The translations under genes and the position numbers were made by a program. A stretch of DNA of 64,000 nt from Saprospiraceae bacterium (GTDB lineage Bacteria; Bacteroidota; Bacteroidia; Chitinophagales; Saprospiraceae), in the NCBI GenBank assembly GCA_021738725.1, contig JAIPBE010000007.1:42067-106066 (forward strand), read 5' to 3'. The notes under the pieces are model-generated. The model had not been told where the DNA came from and did no database searches. It was given only the letters and a program-made list of their open reading frames with translations. Below, piece after piece: positions 18,511 through 27,794 of the stretch; within the stretch, counting starts at the first letter, position 1, and each line of letters begins with the position of its first letter.

Positions 18511-19266
18511 ATGAAACTTCGTACGCTACTGTTATTCCTGTTGACGATCCTGTCGCTTTCTACCTACGCACAAAATGACAAGTCGGCCGATGCCGAAAAG
18601 CAGGCCATGCAACAGATGATGGCCGCTATGATGGGCGGCCAGAATTGTGAGATCGCCGGATCCTACACATTTGATCATGACTTTGACATGGCCATGCATC
18701 ACTATGACAAAAAGGGGAAGGAAGATACCCAGATGACCGCCCGCTGTTTTCTTTCTGATGACGGTTCGCTATTCGGTTATGAACTCCTGTCTTCCAGCGA
18801 GAAAAAGACACCTGCTGCCAAGATGATCATGCAGATGGATACCAGGAAGATGGTGACCCTCATCGATCAGGAAGGACAGAAGATGGCGCTCTGTATGAAT
18901 ATGGACAGTCCGCTTTTTCAAGCTTCTGACCGCCAGGTGGATGATCCTGTCCAGAAGATGAAGCGCACCGGAAAGAAGAAGACCATCCTGGGTTATGTGT
19001 GCGATGAGTGGCAGAATATTGACGAGGATGCCACCAGCTCCTTCTGGATCAGTGAAAAGACCACTTTGCCAATGGGAAAATATTACAAAGCCATGTCCAC
19101 GATGAAATCGTCTCCCTTTGGAGGTGGCCAGGAATTACCTTCCAATGGTATGATGATGTTGATGGAGTCGGTCTCAAAAAAGGGAGAGAAAACTGTGATG
19201 GAAGTAACGGCCATCCATCCCCAGCGAAATTCCAAGATGTCGACCGCTGGTTATCAGAAGTTCTGA
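18511..19266 (+). CDS. DUF4412-type exported protein
   Basis: The frame is open from 18379, but the ATG at 18511 starts a normal signal peptide (MKLRTLLLFLLTILSLSTYA, cut before QNDK), giving 251 residues. The mature part is methionine-rich (QAMQQMMAAMMGG, QMDTRKMV, SNGMMMLMES). It follows the DUF4412 pattern: a bound form of a small barrel-like lipoprotein-carrier fold, with motifs such as GYVCDEWQN and SFWISEKTTLPMG. Function is unknown; related proteins are periplasmic. It ends at a bidirectional terminator shared with the thioredoxin-like gene. Confidence 0.75.
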   Translation: MKLRTLLLFLLTILSLSTYAQNDKSADAEKQAMQQMMAAMMGGQNCEIAGSYTFDHDFDMAMHHYDKKGKEDTQMTARCFLSDDGSLFGYELLSSSEKKTPAAKMIMQMDTRKMVTLIDQEGQKMALCMNMDSPLFQASDRQVDDPVQKMKRTGKKKTILGYVCDEWQNIDEDATSSFWISEKTTLPMGKYYKAMSTMKSSPFGGGQELPSNGMMMLMESVSKKGEKTVMEVTAIHPQRNSKMSTAGYQKF

Positions 19267-19301
19267 TTAATGTCTCCTTGGGCCTCCAGAGCCAGAGGGA
19301 A

Positions 19302-19345
19302 TAAAAAAGGGAGTTGGCAGATATCTGCCAACTCCCTTTTTTATT
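19302..19345. terminator. Bidirectional terminator
   Basis: A perfect 14-base palindromic arm (GGGAGTTGGCAGAT and its complement) flanked by AAAAAA and TTTTTT lies between the convergent DUF4412 (+) and thioredoxin-like (-) genes. Confidence 0.88.
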
Positions 19346-19357
19346 CAAACGAAAAAC

Positions 19358-20842
19358 CTATTTGTATTCATCACGTCGGATCATGTCACGGTCGATCACG
19401 GTTTGGATCTGACTGACCTTCAGGTTTTTCCCGATCAGTATGCGGTCCGGATTGAGGACGTACACTTCCGGTGTATTATCAACATAATACTTGGCGTAGA
19501 TCGCTTTATTAGTGGGATCAAAGACGTTGGTCCAGGTCATGCCCATCTTCTTGGCATAGCTCTTGAATTCTGCCTCGGTGGTGTTGATACCGATCCCGAA
19601 CACTTCTACATTCTCGGCCGTTTTTACATATTGCACCAATTGGGGTGTTTCTTCTTTGCAATGTGAGCACTCAGGATTCCACATATAGACCACGATATAG
19701 GGAGAGGTCATTTCGTAAATGGATTTCTCCTGTCCGTTGACATCTTTTGCTTTCACGTCTTCGCCTTTCATTCCGATCAGACTTTTTTCCATTTCACTGG
19801 CCTGACGAGCCAGCGCAGCGAGATCGGCACTGTCTGACCAAAAGGCCTTCTCTGGGGTAAAGTAGTTTTTGACCATGTGGACCTGTACCGCTTCGGCATC
19901 CATGATGGTGGATTCGCCGGGGCGATAGGCCAGCGGAATATAGTTGGCAAAGAATTTAAAGTAATCCTTGTAATCAGCGACCTTGGCCAGCAAGATGTCG
20001 GTAGAAGCGATCAACGAGTCGGGTCGCTGGACCGTCAACTCCTTGATATACTTATTCAATTTGTTGTTGATGATCGGCGTACGGAGCAATCGTTCGTCAG
20101 AAAAATCAACATTGTCCCACAGGTGCGTGCGATACAGGTAGGTTTGCATCGGGATGTCCAACGTCCCATCTTCTTTGGTTGGGGTTTCCAGGTCCGGGTT
20201 TTGGCCCGCGATCTTGAACTTGGTAAAGAGAGCGTCAGGATAATCCTTCACATATGACTGAAGGAGTGCTTTTCGCACGACGATCAATGAATCGATCTGA
20301 CCCTGCAGCATCTGGTATTCAGCGCCGCCCTTTGGCTTGGCACGTTGTTGTTGGGTCAGAGACTTCAAACCAGAATCGATCGGACCCTGATCATTCATAT
20401 TGCCATAGTAGAGGTCGTTCTCTTTTGAACCAATGACCTGCATCGATCGAATGAGGTTGTTGATCTTTGTCTTCAGTTGGAAATGCTGGTTGGCATCTAC
20501 GATCATCTGAATATTGGAGTAATCTGGAAGGATCACATAATAGAACCCCGCCGGGAATGGCTCTGGTTTGTCAAAGAGCATATAGCCATTCTCACCAACG
20601 ACGCAAGTATCGGCGATATAGTTCTGGTCGCCTGCGATGCCAATCAGTTTGGCCGTTCCACCAGGTGTGAGGCCTTCAACCGTCACTTCGATCCGTGCAT
20701 CCGGAGTGGCAGGTTCGATGGATCGAACGCCAGCAGGTGGCAGATCACCCGTTGTTGAAGAAGCAGTTCCAGAGGTTGTATTCTGGCAGGATACCCACCA
20801 GAAACTGAAACAACAGAAGAGGAGTGTGATAAGACGAGTCAT
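19358..20842 (-). CDS. TlpA-like thioredoxin lipoprotein with DUF4369/DUF5106-like N-terminus
   Basis: An exported thiol-disulfide protein. An ATG at 20863 opens the frame, but a TACCTTTG promoter box overlaps it, so the ATG at 20842 (MTRLITLLFCCFSFWWVSC, lipobox cysteine) is chosen, 494 residues. An N-terminal DUF4369-like sandwich (GTAKLIGIAGDQNYIADTC) is followed by a helical DUF5106-like segment and a C-terminal thioredoxin fold with the CxxC site in NPECSHCKEETP. Such proteins reduce or rearrange disulfides of secreted proteins. This fits a genome with many cysteine-paired surface proteins. The redox partner is unknown. Confidence 0.85.
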   Translation of the reverse strand: MTRLITLLFCCFSFWWVSCQNTTSGTASSTTGDLPPAGVRSIEPATPDARIEVTVEGLTPGGTAKLIGIAGDQNYIADTCVVGENGYMLFDKPEPFPAGFYYVILPDYSNIQMIVDANQHFQLKTKINNLIRSMQVIGSKENDLYYGNMNDQGPIDSGLKSLTQQQRAKPKGGAEYQMLQGQIDSLIVVRKALLQSYVKDYPDALFTKFKIAGQNPDLETPTKEDGTLDIPMQTYLYRTHLWDNVDFSDERLLRTPIINNKLNKYIKELTVQRPDSLIASTDILLAKVADYKDYFKFFANYIPLAYRPGESTIMDAEAVQVHMVKNYFTPEKAFWSDSADLAALARQASEMEKSLIGMKGEDVKAKDVNGQEKSIYEMTSPYIVVYMWNPECSHCKEETPQLVQYVKTAENVEVFGIGINTTEAEFKSYAKKMGMTWTNVFDPTNKAIYAKYYVDNTPEVYVLNPDRILIGKNLKVSQIQTVIDRDMIRRDEYK

Positions 20843-20861
20843 GTTCTTTTGCATTAAGGTC

Positions 20862-20869
20862 ACAAAGGT
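20862..20869 (-). promoter_or_regulatory. -7 promoter box for the thioredoxin-like gene
   Basis: On the minus strand this reads TACCTTTG, an exact TAnnTTTG match 20 bases before the ATG at 20842. Its position decides the start choice for that gene. Confidence 0.5.
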
Positions 20870-20954
20870 ACAATAACGGATATGCCCGAACTGTGTTGCA
20901 AAAATTTGTATATTCCTTAACTAAGCCTTACAAATTCCACATCTGGAGGGCGTA

Positions 20955-20962
20955 TACCTTTG
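20955..20962 (+). promoter_or_regulatory. -7 promoter box for the OmpA-like gene
   Basis: TACCTTTG, an exact TAnnTTTG match, 71 bases before the ATG of the OmpA-like lipoprotein. It is divergent from the identical box at 20862-20869. Confidence 0.48.
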
Positions 20963-21032
20963 TTCTCCGAAATGAAAACAATTTGCATTCATTTTTAACG
21001 TTGGCAAAGAAAGGATCAAAATAAAATACCCT

Positions 21033-21953
21033 ATGAAACTGTCGAAATCCCTATTCAAGCTTTTCTTGTTGATCGCTGTGGCCGGTAGCCTGACGATGAC
21101 CTCATGTGTCAGCAAAAAGAAATACCTCGCCTATGAGGCCCAACAAACCGAACTTCGTGCCGGATTGCAGAAAAGACTGACGGATTGTAACACAGAGCAG
21201 GATGCTCTTCGCAAATCTGTCGCCGCCAAGGAAAATGAGCTCACCCTTCAGAAGTCACAGCTGACAACCAAAGACAACCAGATCAAAAATCTGGAAGACC
21301 AGATCGATTATCTGAAGAAAACGAACACCAATCTGTTGGATCGGATGTCTGATCTGTCTGTGGTGAGCAAGAGTGGTGCGGAGAGCATCAAGAAATCCCT
21401 GGAGGCCATCAACGAACAAGGCAAGTATATCAAGGATCTGACCGGACAGATGCAGCGCAAAGACTCGTTGAACCTCTCCCTTGTCATGAACCTGAAACGG
21501 AGTCTGGCAGATGTCAATGATGAAGATGTCACCATTGAGGTGAAGAAAGGCGTTGTCTACATTTCGTTGTCAGACAAGTTGCTTTTCAAATCGGGAAGTG
21601 CCGTCATCAACAGCTCTGCTGAAAGTGTGTTGGGCAAAGTCGCCAAGGTGATCAATGATCACAAGAGCCTGGATATCCTGATCGAAGGACATACGGATAA
21701 CGTGCCCATCAACACCGATTGTATCAAAGACAACTGGGATCTCAGTGCCAAACGGGCAACCTCTGTAGCCCGATTGCTCCAATCCAAATACAGTGTGGAT
21801 CCGATGCGCATGATCGCCGGTGGTAGCGGTGAATACAAGCCTAAATCCGACAATACTACGGAGAGTGGCCGGAAGGCCAACCGCCGTACAGAGATCATTA
21901 TCACCCCGAAACTGGATCAGTTCTTTGAACTGTTGAACGCAGAACAGAAATAA
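21033..21953 (+). CDS. OmpA-family peptidoglycan-binding lipoprotein
   Basis: A 306-residue protein with a lipoprotein signal (lipobox SLTMTSC, then VSKKKYLAYE). Residues about 30-150 form a long coiled coil (KNLEDQIDYLKKTNTNLLDRM). The C-terminal OmpA domain (about 175-295) carries the peptidoglycan-binding residues in ILIEGHTDNVPI and NWDLSAKRATSVARLL, plus NRRTEIIITP. It probably links the outer membrane to the cell wall. It has its own promoter box and terminator and stands alone. Confidence 0.92.
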   Translation: MKLSKSLFKLFLLIAVAGSLTMTSCVSKKKYLAYEAQQTELRAGLQKRLTDCNTEQDALRKSVAAKENELTLQKSQLTTKDNQIKNLEDQIDYLKKTNTNLLDRMSDLSVVSKSGAESIKKSLEAINEQGKYIKDLTGQMQRKDSLNLSLVMNLKRSLADVNDEDVTIEVKKGVVYISLSDKLLFKSGSAVINSSAESVLGKVAKVINDHKSLDILIEGHTDNVPINTDCIKDNWDLSAKRATSVARLLQSKYSVDPMRMIAGGSGEYKPKSDNTTESGRKANRRTEIIITPKLDQFFELLNAEQK

Positions 21954-21977
21954 TCACCCGAAATTCCGGTATTCAGA

Positions 21978-22011
21978 ACGAGCCGACTCCTGCAAAGGGG
22001 TCGGCTCGTTT
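21978..22011 (+). terminator. Terminator after the OmpA-like gene
   Basis: A hairpin with the arm ACGAGCCGAC and its complement, a 10-base loop and a short T run, 25 bases after the stop codon. Confidence 0.65.
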
Positions 22012-22129
22012 GTGATTCTGACCTGGCATCCAGACTGGTTGTGCCAAATCTTAAGGAGATTCTAAGGAATGGCCATTTCGCAGACCTTCCCTCCTCCCGA
22101 CCTTTGTGGAGCACAAATAAAATAATCTC

Positions 22130-23281
22130 ATGAAACCGTTTTTCTACTTCTTATCCTTCCTCCTTCTCCTTTTGGCATCCGACCTGGCAGGTCAGGGATG
22201 TGTGGCGATTCGTTCTACAGGCTCCTGCTCGGCTATGCCTGGCGGCATGCAATCTGAAGGCGGAAGTACCACTTTTCTGGCCAACTACCGTTACTTCAAG
22301 TCCTTCCGTCACTTCCGGGGCGATCATGAAGAAAAGGAGCGGATCGAACAGAATACCGAAGTCATCAACTGGTCCAACAGCCTTGATCTGGCCGTTGCTC
22401 ATTCCTGGAATTCACGTTGGTCCTCCATGTTGAATATCCCCCTGATCAGCAATGTCAGGTCGTCCCTGTACGAGCATGGTGGAAACAGTAGTGGGCAAGA
22501 TGGGCGCCACGAGACCAATTCGTTCGGGTTAGGAGATATTCGTCTGACCACCTATTATTGGTTGGTAGCCCCGCAGGCAGAAAAGAGATGGACAGTGCAA
22601 ACAGGACTGGGAATCAAATTTGCTACGGGTGATTACCGTGTAGACGGATTTTTCTACAAGTCTGATGGGAGTATTCTGCAGGGACCCGTGGATCAATCCA
22701 TCCAATTGGGAGATGGGGGCACAGGTCTGACCGCCGAAGTCAATTCGACCTACCGTGTCAATTCATGGTTGTCCGTTTATGAGAATGCGTACTATCTCTT
22801 CAATCCGCGCGAGGAAAATGGTGTTTCCACACGGCGGGGCGGTTCGACCTCTCAGGAACAATATCTGGATGGCACAGCAACGATGAGCGTTCCTGATCAA
22901 TTCCTGGGAAGATTGGGTGTGAATGGCCTCTTCGGACCCTTGTCGGTCAGTGTGGGTGCTCGACTCGAAGGTATTCCGGTCTATGATGTGTTTGGCGGAA
23001 GCAGCGGATTCCGACGCCCTGGATATGTAGTTTCAGTTGAACCTGGCCTGTCATATCAGAAGGGAGATCTCGCACTTTTTGCCACTTTGCCATGGGCGTT
23101 GATGCGCAACCGGACCCAAAGTGTCCCGGATAAGAACAAAACCGAACGTACGGGGACATTCTCGCAAGGAGATGCAGCCTTTGCCGACTGGTCAATGAAT
23201 ATTGGGCTGGCTTTCCAGCTGAATGGCCACCCGAAACATATCGAGGTCGAGCAAGGAACCTTTTTACCAAAGATGAACTAA
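22130..23281 (+). CDS. Outer-membrane beta-barrel protein, unknown function
   Basis: A 383-residue exported protein. The signal peptide is MKPFFYFLSFLLLLLASDLAGQ, directly followed by GCVAIRSTGSCSA, a cysteine-containing start also seen in some outer-membrane proteins of this phylum. Many amphipathic strands follow (VINWSNSLDLAVAHSW, RWSSMLNIPLISNV, WTVQTGLGIKFATG, WSMNIGLAFQLNG), consistent with a barrel or transporter-like protein. Ligand unknown. A CCTTTG-containing candidate promoter (GACCTTTG) lies about 30 bases upstream. A terminator follows. Confidence 0.72.
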   Translation: MKPFFYFLSFLLLLLASDLAGQGCVAIRSTGSCSAMPGGMQSEGGSTTFLANYRYFKSFRHFRGDHEEKERIEQNTEVINWSNSLDLAVAHSWNSRWSSMLNIPLISNVRSSLYEHGGNSSGQDGRHETNSFGLGDIRLTTYYWLVAPQAEKRWTVQTGLGIKFATGDYRVDGFFYKSDGSILQGPVDQSIQLGDGGTGLTAEVNSTYRVNSWLSVYENAYYLFNPREENGVSTRRGGSTSQEQYLDGTATMSVPDQFLGRLGVNGLFGPLSVSVGARLEGIPVYDVFGGSSGFRRPGYVVSVEPGLSYQKGDLALFATLPWALMRNRTQSVPDKNKTERTGTFSQGDAAFADWSMNIGLAFQLNGHPKHIEVEQGTFLPKMN

Positions 23282-23288
23282 GTCAGTG

Positions 23289-23330
23289 ATCACGTGGGGC
23301 ACACCGGGCCCCACGTGATTTTGCTTATTT
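23289..23330 (+). terminator. Terminator between the barrel gene and the GH3 gene
   Basis: A stem TCACGTGGGGC paired with GCCCCACGTGA is followed by TTTTGCTTATTTT. It ends only 10 bases before the next ATG, so the GH3-type gene must be expressed from a promoter overlapping this site or by read-through. Confidence 0.75.
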
Positions 23331-23339
23331 TGTGGTGGT

Positions 23340-24878
23340 ATGGAGCCACTTCATTTTTCGCGTTGGATCAAGACGACAAAAGATTTCTTTCCTTCTCGTC
23401 AATTACGATACCAGCATGCGTTGAGGCATCAAAGAGGACAGCTTGATCATTTGCTCCGTGCTGCCAGGTCGACTGCCTTCGGATCGAGATATGATTTTTC
23501 AGCCATTCTGGATGCAGCTGATGTTTATCAAGCCTTTGCTTCCCAGGTTCCGCTGACCGACTATTCGGGCATGCAGCCCTGGTGGTCCAGATCTTATCAG
23601 GGAGAGTCGGATGTCACCTGGCCCGAGGTGACATCTCACTTTGCCTTGAGCTCCGGCACAACAGAAGGTGCCAGTAAATACATACCGGTGACCCGTCAGA
23701 TGTTGAAGTCCATCATGCGCGTGAGCCGCCGACAGCTCCTGGACATCGTTCGTGAAGGGACCATCACCGATTTTCTGGCCAAAGACTACCTGGTGATCGG
23801 TGGGAGTACCGAACTGCGCCAGGAAGGCACGTCCTGGTCAGGTGATCTGAGCGGGATCACCACCGCAAACATGCCCTCCTGGTTTGAAGGGGCCTCAAAA
23901 CCGGATGCCGAGATAAGAAAGATCAAGGATTGGCAGGTCAAGCTGGATCGAATGGTGGAAGAAGCGCCGACTTGGGATATCGTGATCATTGCGGGGGTGC
24001 CGGCCTGGGTAAAAATGCTGCTTGAACGGATAATAGAACGATATCAGCTGCAGCATATTCATGAGATCTGGCCTCGATTTTCGGTGTACATCCATGGGGG
24101 TGTTTCCATCGAACCCTATCGATATTCTCTGGGCCAACTGTATGGAAGACAAGTGGCTTATTATGAGACATACCTCGCCAGTGAAGGATTTTTGGCCTGG
24201 CAATCGCGCAAAAAGGCCAAAGGGATGCGTCTCAATGTTCGGGGGGGTATTTTCTTTGAGTTCATCGAATTTTCAGCATCCAATTTTGATGAACAAGGCC
24301 ATCTGAAAGATCAGGCGGTTGTGACCCCTTTGAGTGCGGTGGCAGAATTTCAGGATTATGCTGTGGTTATTTCCACCTGTTCAGGTGCATGGCGCTATCT
24401 GATCGGCGACGTCATCCACTTTGTGGATCTCAACCGGTGTGAGATCAAAATCAGCGGAAGGACCAAACATTTCCTCAGTTTGTGCGGTGAACACCTCAGT
24501 GTAGAGAATATGAATCAGGCCATTCAGATCCTGACGAGTCAAAATCAATTGGGTACTTCGGAGTATACAGTGAAAGGTGTTCAGGAGGACGGAAAATTTT
24601 CCCATCGTTGGTACATCGGATGTGAACGGCAGCCGGAAGATCCACAACTCCTGACGCAACAGCTGGACAGTATTCTGGGGGAGTTGAATGACGACTATGC
24701 CGTAGAGCGAAAAGGAGCACTTGAAGGAATGACCGTGACGTGGGTGCCGGGCACCTGGTTTGTCGAGTGGATGGCCGAACGTGGGAAACTTGGCTCCCAG
24801 AATAAGGTACCCCGAGTGATGATGGATGACCAATATACCAGTTGGCTGAAATTTCTGGAGGAACGAAAGACAGAATAA
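23340..24878 (+). CDS. GH3-family acyl-adenylate-forming enzyme
   Basis: A 512-residue protein of the GH3 family, best known from plant enzymes that join amino acids to auxin or jasmonate. Bacterial members are common in Bacteroidota but mostly uncharacterised. The ATP-binding signature is SSGTTEGASKYIPVT (about 102-116). Other conserved parts are GGIFFEFIE, YAVVISTCSGAWRYLIGDV and the SLCGEHLSVENM region. The likely reaction is adenylation of a carboxylic acid and transfer to an amine or thiol. There is no signal peptide. No biosynthetic partner is adjacent, so its substrate cannot be inferred. Confidence 0.88.
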   Translation: MEPLHFSRWIKTTKDFFPSRQLRYQHALRHQRGQLDHLLRAARSTAFGSRYDFSAILDAADVYQAFASQVPLTDYSGMQPWWSRSYQGESDVTWPEVTSHFALSSGTTEGASKYIPVTRQMLKSIMRVSRRQLLDIVREGTITDFLAKDYLVIGGSTELRQEGTSWSGDLSGITTANMPSWFEGASKPDAEIRKIKDWQVKLDRMVEEAPTWDIVIIAGVPAWVKMLLERIIERYQLQHIHEIWPRFSVYIHGGVSIEPYRYSLGQLYGRQVAYYETYLASEGFLAWQSRKKAKGMRLNVRGGIFFEFIEFSASNFDEQGHLKDQAVVTPLSAVAEFQDYAVVISTCSGAWRYLIGDVIHFVDLNRCEIKISGRTKHFLSLCGEHLSVENMNQAIQILTSQNQLGTSEYTVKGVQEDGKFSHRWYIGCERQPEDPQLLTQQLDSILGELNDDYAVERKGALEGMTVTWVPGTWFVEWMAERGKLGSQNKVPRVMMDDQYTSWLKFLEERKTE

Positions 24879-24969
24879 TTTGGATCCATCCGGGTCGTTG
24901 ACCGCATCCAACATGTTAAAATGGTCAGTGAGGATGAGATGACCACAATTCATCACGTTGAAGAATGAA

Positions 24970-25299
24970 ATGACAGCTATGATCACCCTTTCCGCCCAAC
25001 GTCGCACTGTAACCAAATCAACACTATTCCTGCTGGCAATGCCATTGGGTATTGTTTTCTTTCTGTTCTTTATCGATGAAGGTTTCTACGATCTGAGGTG
25101 GATGAAGGCACCCGGCAACTGGGTGGCCTTTGGTCTTTACTGGATGGCTATGATCCTTGGGGAATTCTTTATTTCACTCTTCTTGCCACGCAGGTGGCCG
25201 GCACGTCAGAAAATATGGCTGATTTTCTGTCTGGGGATTCCCCTTGGTATCCTGCTGGTACTAGTCTTTCTGAGGGCTGTGACCGGTTATTCCTTTTGA
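24970..25299 (+). CDS. Small membrane protein of unknown function
   Basis: About 110 residues with three predicted membrane helices (LFLLAMPLGIVFFLFFI, WVAFGLYWMAMILGEFFIS and LIFCLGIPLGILLVLVFL) separated by charged loops. The frame is open from a TTG at 24958; I prefer the ATG at 24970 (MTAMITLSAQ). No family recognised. It is 91 bases after the GH3-type gene on the same strand. Confidence 0.55.
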   Translation: MTAMITLSAQRRTVTKSTLFLLAMPLGIVFFLFFIDEGFYDLRWMKAPGNWVAFGLYWMAMILGEFFISLFLPRRWPARQKIWLIFCLGIPLGILLVLVFLRAVTGYSF

Positions 25300-25377
25300 G
25301 AAGACGGTCAGGCGTTCTAATGCACTATCATGCGTCCTTTCTCCCTTCCATACCAGGCTGCAGATGAACAGGTTGCC

Positions 25378-25899
25378 TCACTCAACTGTCTGGATATCCA
25401 GTCCTCTGGCCTGCCAGTCGGCGATAATCTTTTTCAGCTGTTCGATCATATAATAGGAATCCAGGAAAAAATCAAAACGTATTTCTTCCTCCCCTCGCCG
25501 GATCAGCATATAGTTTTCCAGGCCCTTTCCTTTGATCTCGCGGATCAGATCATGGATGGTCTCCTCAGGTATCGCATATGCTTCTTTGACAACCAACCTG
25601 TCCTGTTCGCCTACCGAAATGGTTTCCAGGATCTTTCCATGACCCGAAAGGATACGGATGTTATCCGAAGAGATCTCTATACTCCGGTTTCTGACCATGC
25701 TGGAGGCGCGTTTGTGGGTGCGGATCCGCCAGGCGGTATATAATCCAAGGACAATGAGTGTCCCGACAAAATAGGGCAAGGCCGTCTGCATCTGTCCGAA
25801 AAAGATGCCGAGTAAAGCTGCGACCGGAAAACCAACCAGGAGCATTTTCTTTCGCAGCCGGTAGTATGCAGGGTCGTCGATCAATTTCGCTTTAAACAT
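25378..25899 (-). CDS. Two-helix membrane protein with cytoplasmic C-terminal domain
   Basis: A 173-residue protein with two membrane helices near residues 20-60 (MLLVGFPVAALLGIFF and YFVGTLIVLGLYTAW) and a soluble C-terminal part of about 110 residues that may adopt a PH-like fold (RNRSIEISSDNIRILSG, then ETISVGEQDRLVV). I do not recognise a named family. It is convergent with the preceding small membrane gene and divergent from the next. Confidence 0.65.
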   Translation of the reverse strand: MFKAKLIDDPAYYRLRKKMLLVGFPVAALLGIFFGQMQTALPYFVGTLIVLGLYTAWRIRTHKRASSMVRNRSIEISSDNIRILSGHGKILETISVGEQDRLVVKEAYAIPEETIHDLIREIKGKGLENYMLIRRGEEEIRFDFFLDSYYMIEQLKKIIADWQARGLDIQTVE

Positions 25900-26073
25900 G
25901 GGCTTTGATTCTGGTCGGGCTAAAAATACAAAAGGAATCGTCTGGTTCTTATGACCGAGGCCAATTGAAGGGCATTTCTATATGGTTCAAGATTCACATT
26001 CCTGAGTTGCGCTTTCGAATAAGACAATCACACACATTTTATTGACTAACTTTTCCACTAGAAAAACGACCGA

Positions 26074-26664
26074 ATGGGGTATTCCAAAACAGTGGACGAA
26101 TTTTTCGCAAAACCATCACCTTATGCGAAGCAGCTTGCTGAATTGCGACAGATCATGCTGGATGCAGGAATGGAAGAGACGCTGAAGTGGGGATCGCCGG
26201 TTTATGTCGCGCATGGGAAGAATATTGCGGGAATCAGTGCTTTCAAGTCCTATGTAGGCATCTGGTTTTTCCAGGGGGCTTTGTTGTCCGACGTCAAAGG
26301 TGTATTGATGAATGCGCAGGAAGGAAAGACCGTTGCCATGCGCCAGTGGCGGTTTCAAAAAGATGAACCATTGGACGTGCCCCTGATCTCTTCCTACATC
26401 AGGGAAGCCATGGCCAATGCTCGCGAAGGACGGGAGATCAAACCGGCTAAGGCCAAACCCTTGGTGCTGCCGCTTGAACTGAAAGAAGCCCTGAAGTCGG
26501 ATGATGTCTTGAAACAGCAATTTGACCAACTATCCAAATCCTGTCGTAGAGAATATGCCGAGTATATCGGTGAGGCCAAGCGGGAAGACACGCGGATGAG
26601 ACGATTGGAAAAATCTCTGGCTTTGATCCGGGAGAAAAAAGGACTGCACGACAAGTATACCTAA
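26074..26664 (+). CDS. YdeI/DUF1801 family protein
   Basis: A 196-residue cytoplasmic protein. Residues 1-110 match the DUF1801 (YdhG-like) fold, with MEETLKWGSPVYV and VGIWFFQGALL. The C-terminal half matches the OmdA/YdeI part, with LPLELKEALK and CRREYAEYIGEAKREDTR. Related proteins are called bacteriocin-protection or stress-related, but their biochemical role is not settled. It stands alone and converges with the EamA gene, leaving 6 bases between the ends. Confidence 0.85.
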   Translation: MGYSKTVDEFFAKPSPYAKQLAELRQIMLDAGMEETLKWGSPVYVAHGKNIAGISAFKSYVGIWFFQGALLSDVKGVLMNAQEGKTVAMRQWRFQKDEPLDVPLISSYIREAMANAREGREIKPAKAKPLVLPLELKEALKSDDVLKQQFDQLSKSCRREYAEYIGEAKREDTRMRRLEKSLALIREKKGLHDKYT

Positions 26665-26670
26665 GGGGAA

Positions 26671-27093
26671 TTATTTCCAAACCAGGACCAGCATCCCGAC
26701 CAGGATCAATCCGCCCCCGACCAGAATTTGTGGCTTCATCGGCTCTTTGAAAATAAGAAATCCCGGAAAAAGGGTGACAATAATGCTGGCTTTGTCTATG
26801 CTGGCAACAGAGGTGACCGGTCCGTCCTTCAATGCACGAAAATAGAAGAGCCAGCTGAGGAATGCGGTCAGTCCGGACGCAAAAAGGAAGATCCATTGTT
26901 TACGACCCATATCGGGCATATTCGTAAAAACTTTGCCCCACCAGCCGGTGATCATCACCAGGAAAAAGATCATAGCGGTGCGGATAGCCAGTCCCGGATC
27001 TGCCGAGATGTTCTCCATGCCAATTTTGGCAAAAATGGCAGTGACGCCGGCGAAGATCATGGAAAGGATTGCAAATAGTAACCAGGGTTCCAT
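26671..27093 (-). CDS. Single-domain EamA-type membrane transporter
   Basis: A 140-residue protein with five hydrophobic helices, corresponding to one EamA repeat (half of the usual 10-helix drug/metabolite transporter). Motifs: AGVTAIFAKIGMENI near the start and GFLIFKEPMKPQILVGGGLIL near the end. One-repeat members are thought to work as dimers. Substrate unknown. Confidence 0.82.
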   Translation of the reverse strand: MEPWLLFAILSMIFAGVTAIFAKIGMENISADPGLAIRTAMIFFLVMITGWWGKVFTNMPDMGRKQWIFLFASGLTAFLSWLFYFRALKDGPVTSVASIDKASIIVTLFPGFLIFKEPMKPQILVGGGLILVGMLVLVWK

Positions 27094-27233
27094 CAGCAGA
27101 ATATTTAATCAAAGTAGGTTCCTTTCTGAGAATCTATTTGGATGCTTTCATGTTGAATATCCTTCTACCTATCCATGGATGTTCTAACTATTCAATTGAC
27201 TGAAGCCCTTTAGTCTGACCAGGATCAGATGGG

Positions 27234-27794
27234 TCACACACGTTCAAGTGGAATAGGTCGCCCTTCTGGCAAAACAACCCGGATCTCATCGTCTGGGCAA
27301 ATGCCACCACTCTGGATTACCACGCTCATGACCCCTGCTTTCCGAATGACCCGGTCGTGTTCATCTTTCAAGACCAGTTTTTGCATCAGTCCGGGAAATA
27401 ACCCGTTCAGTTGATTGCAGGGATTGCGCAGTCCGGTGACTTCGATGATGGCATCTTTCCCGATATGTAGCTGAGTCCCCCGGGGAAGGGATAAAAGATC
27501 TATTCCTTTGGTGGTGATATTTTCGCCCATCATCCCCGGTTCGATGGTGAAGTTGTGTGACGCTAACTCATCAAAGAGTTCGGACTGGATCAGGTGGACC
27601 TGGCGCAGATTGGGTTGGTTGGGATCTTTTGCTACCCGGGACCGATGTTTGACTGTTCGACCAGCATGCGCATCTCCTTCCACTCCGTGATCACGAATCA
27701 GTTGGATGGCAGGGCAGGGTGGCTTGGACAGCTGGTGGGTTGAGCTCTGACTGACTGATAGGACTGTGCCGGAAGGAATGGAATGAGCAGACAT
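27234..27794 (-). CDS. MOSC domain protein
   Basis: A 186-residue MOSC-fold protein related to the C-terminal domain of molybdenum cofactor sulfurases. Motifs: IRDHGVEGDAHAGR, MMGENITTKGIDLL and IIEVTGLRNPCNQL, which contains the conserved cysteine. Stand-alone MOSC proteins are predicted to handle sulfur or reduce hydroxylated compounds with molybdenum cofactor. The start overlaps the stop of the upstream PD40 gene (TGATG), so it is translationally coupled and part of a three-gene operon. Confidence 0.9.
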   Translation of the reverse strand: MSAHSIPSGTVLSVSQSSTHQLSKPPCPAIQLIRDHGVEGDAHAGRTVKHRSRVAKDPNQPNLRQVHLIQSELFDELASHNFTIEPGMMGENITTKGIDLLSLPRGTQLHIGKDAIIEVTGLRNPCNQLNGLFPGLMQKLVLKDEHDRVIRKAGVMSVVIQSGGICPDDEIRVVLPEGRPIPLERV

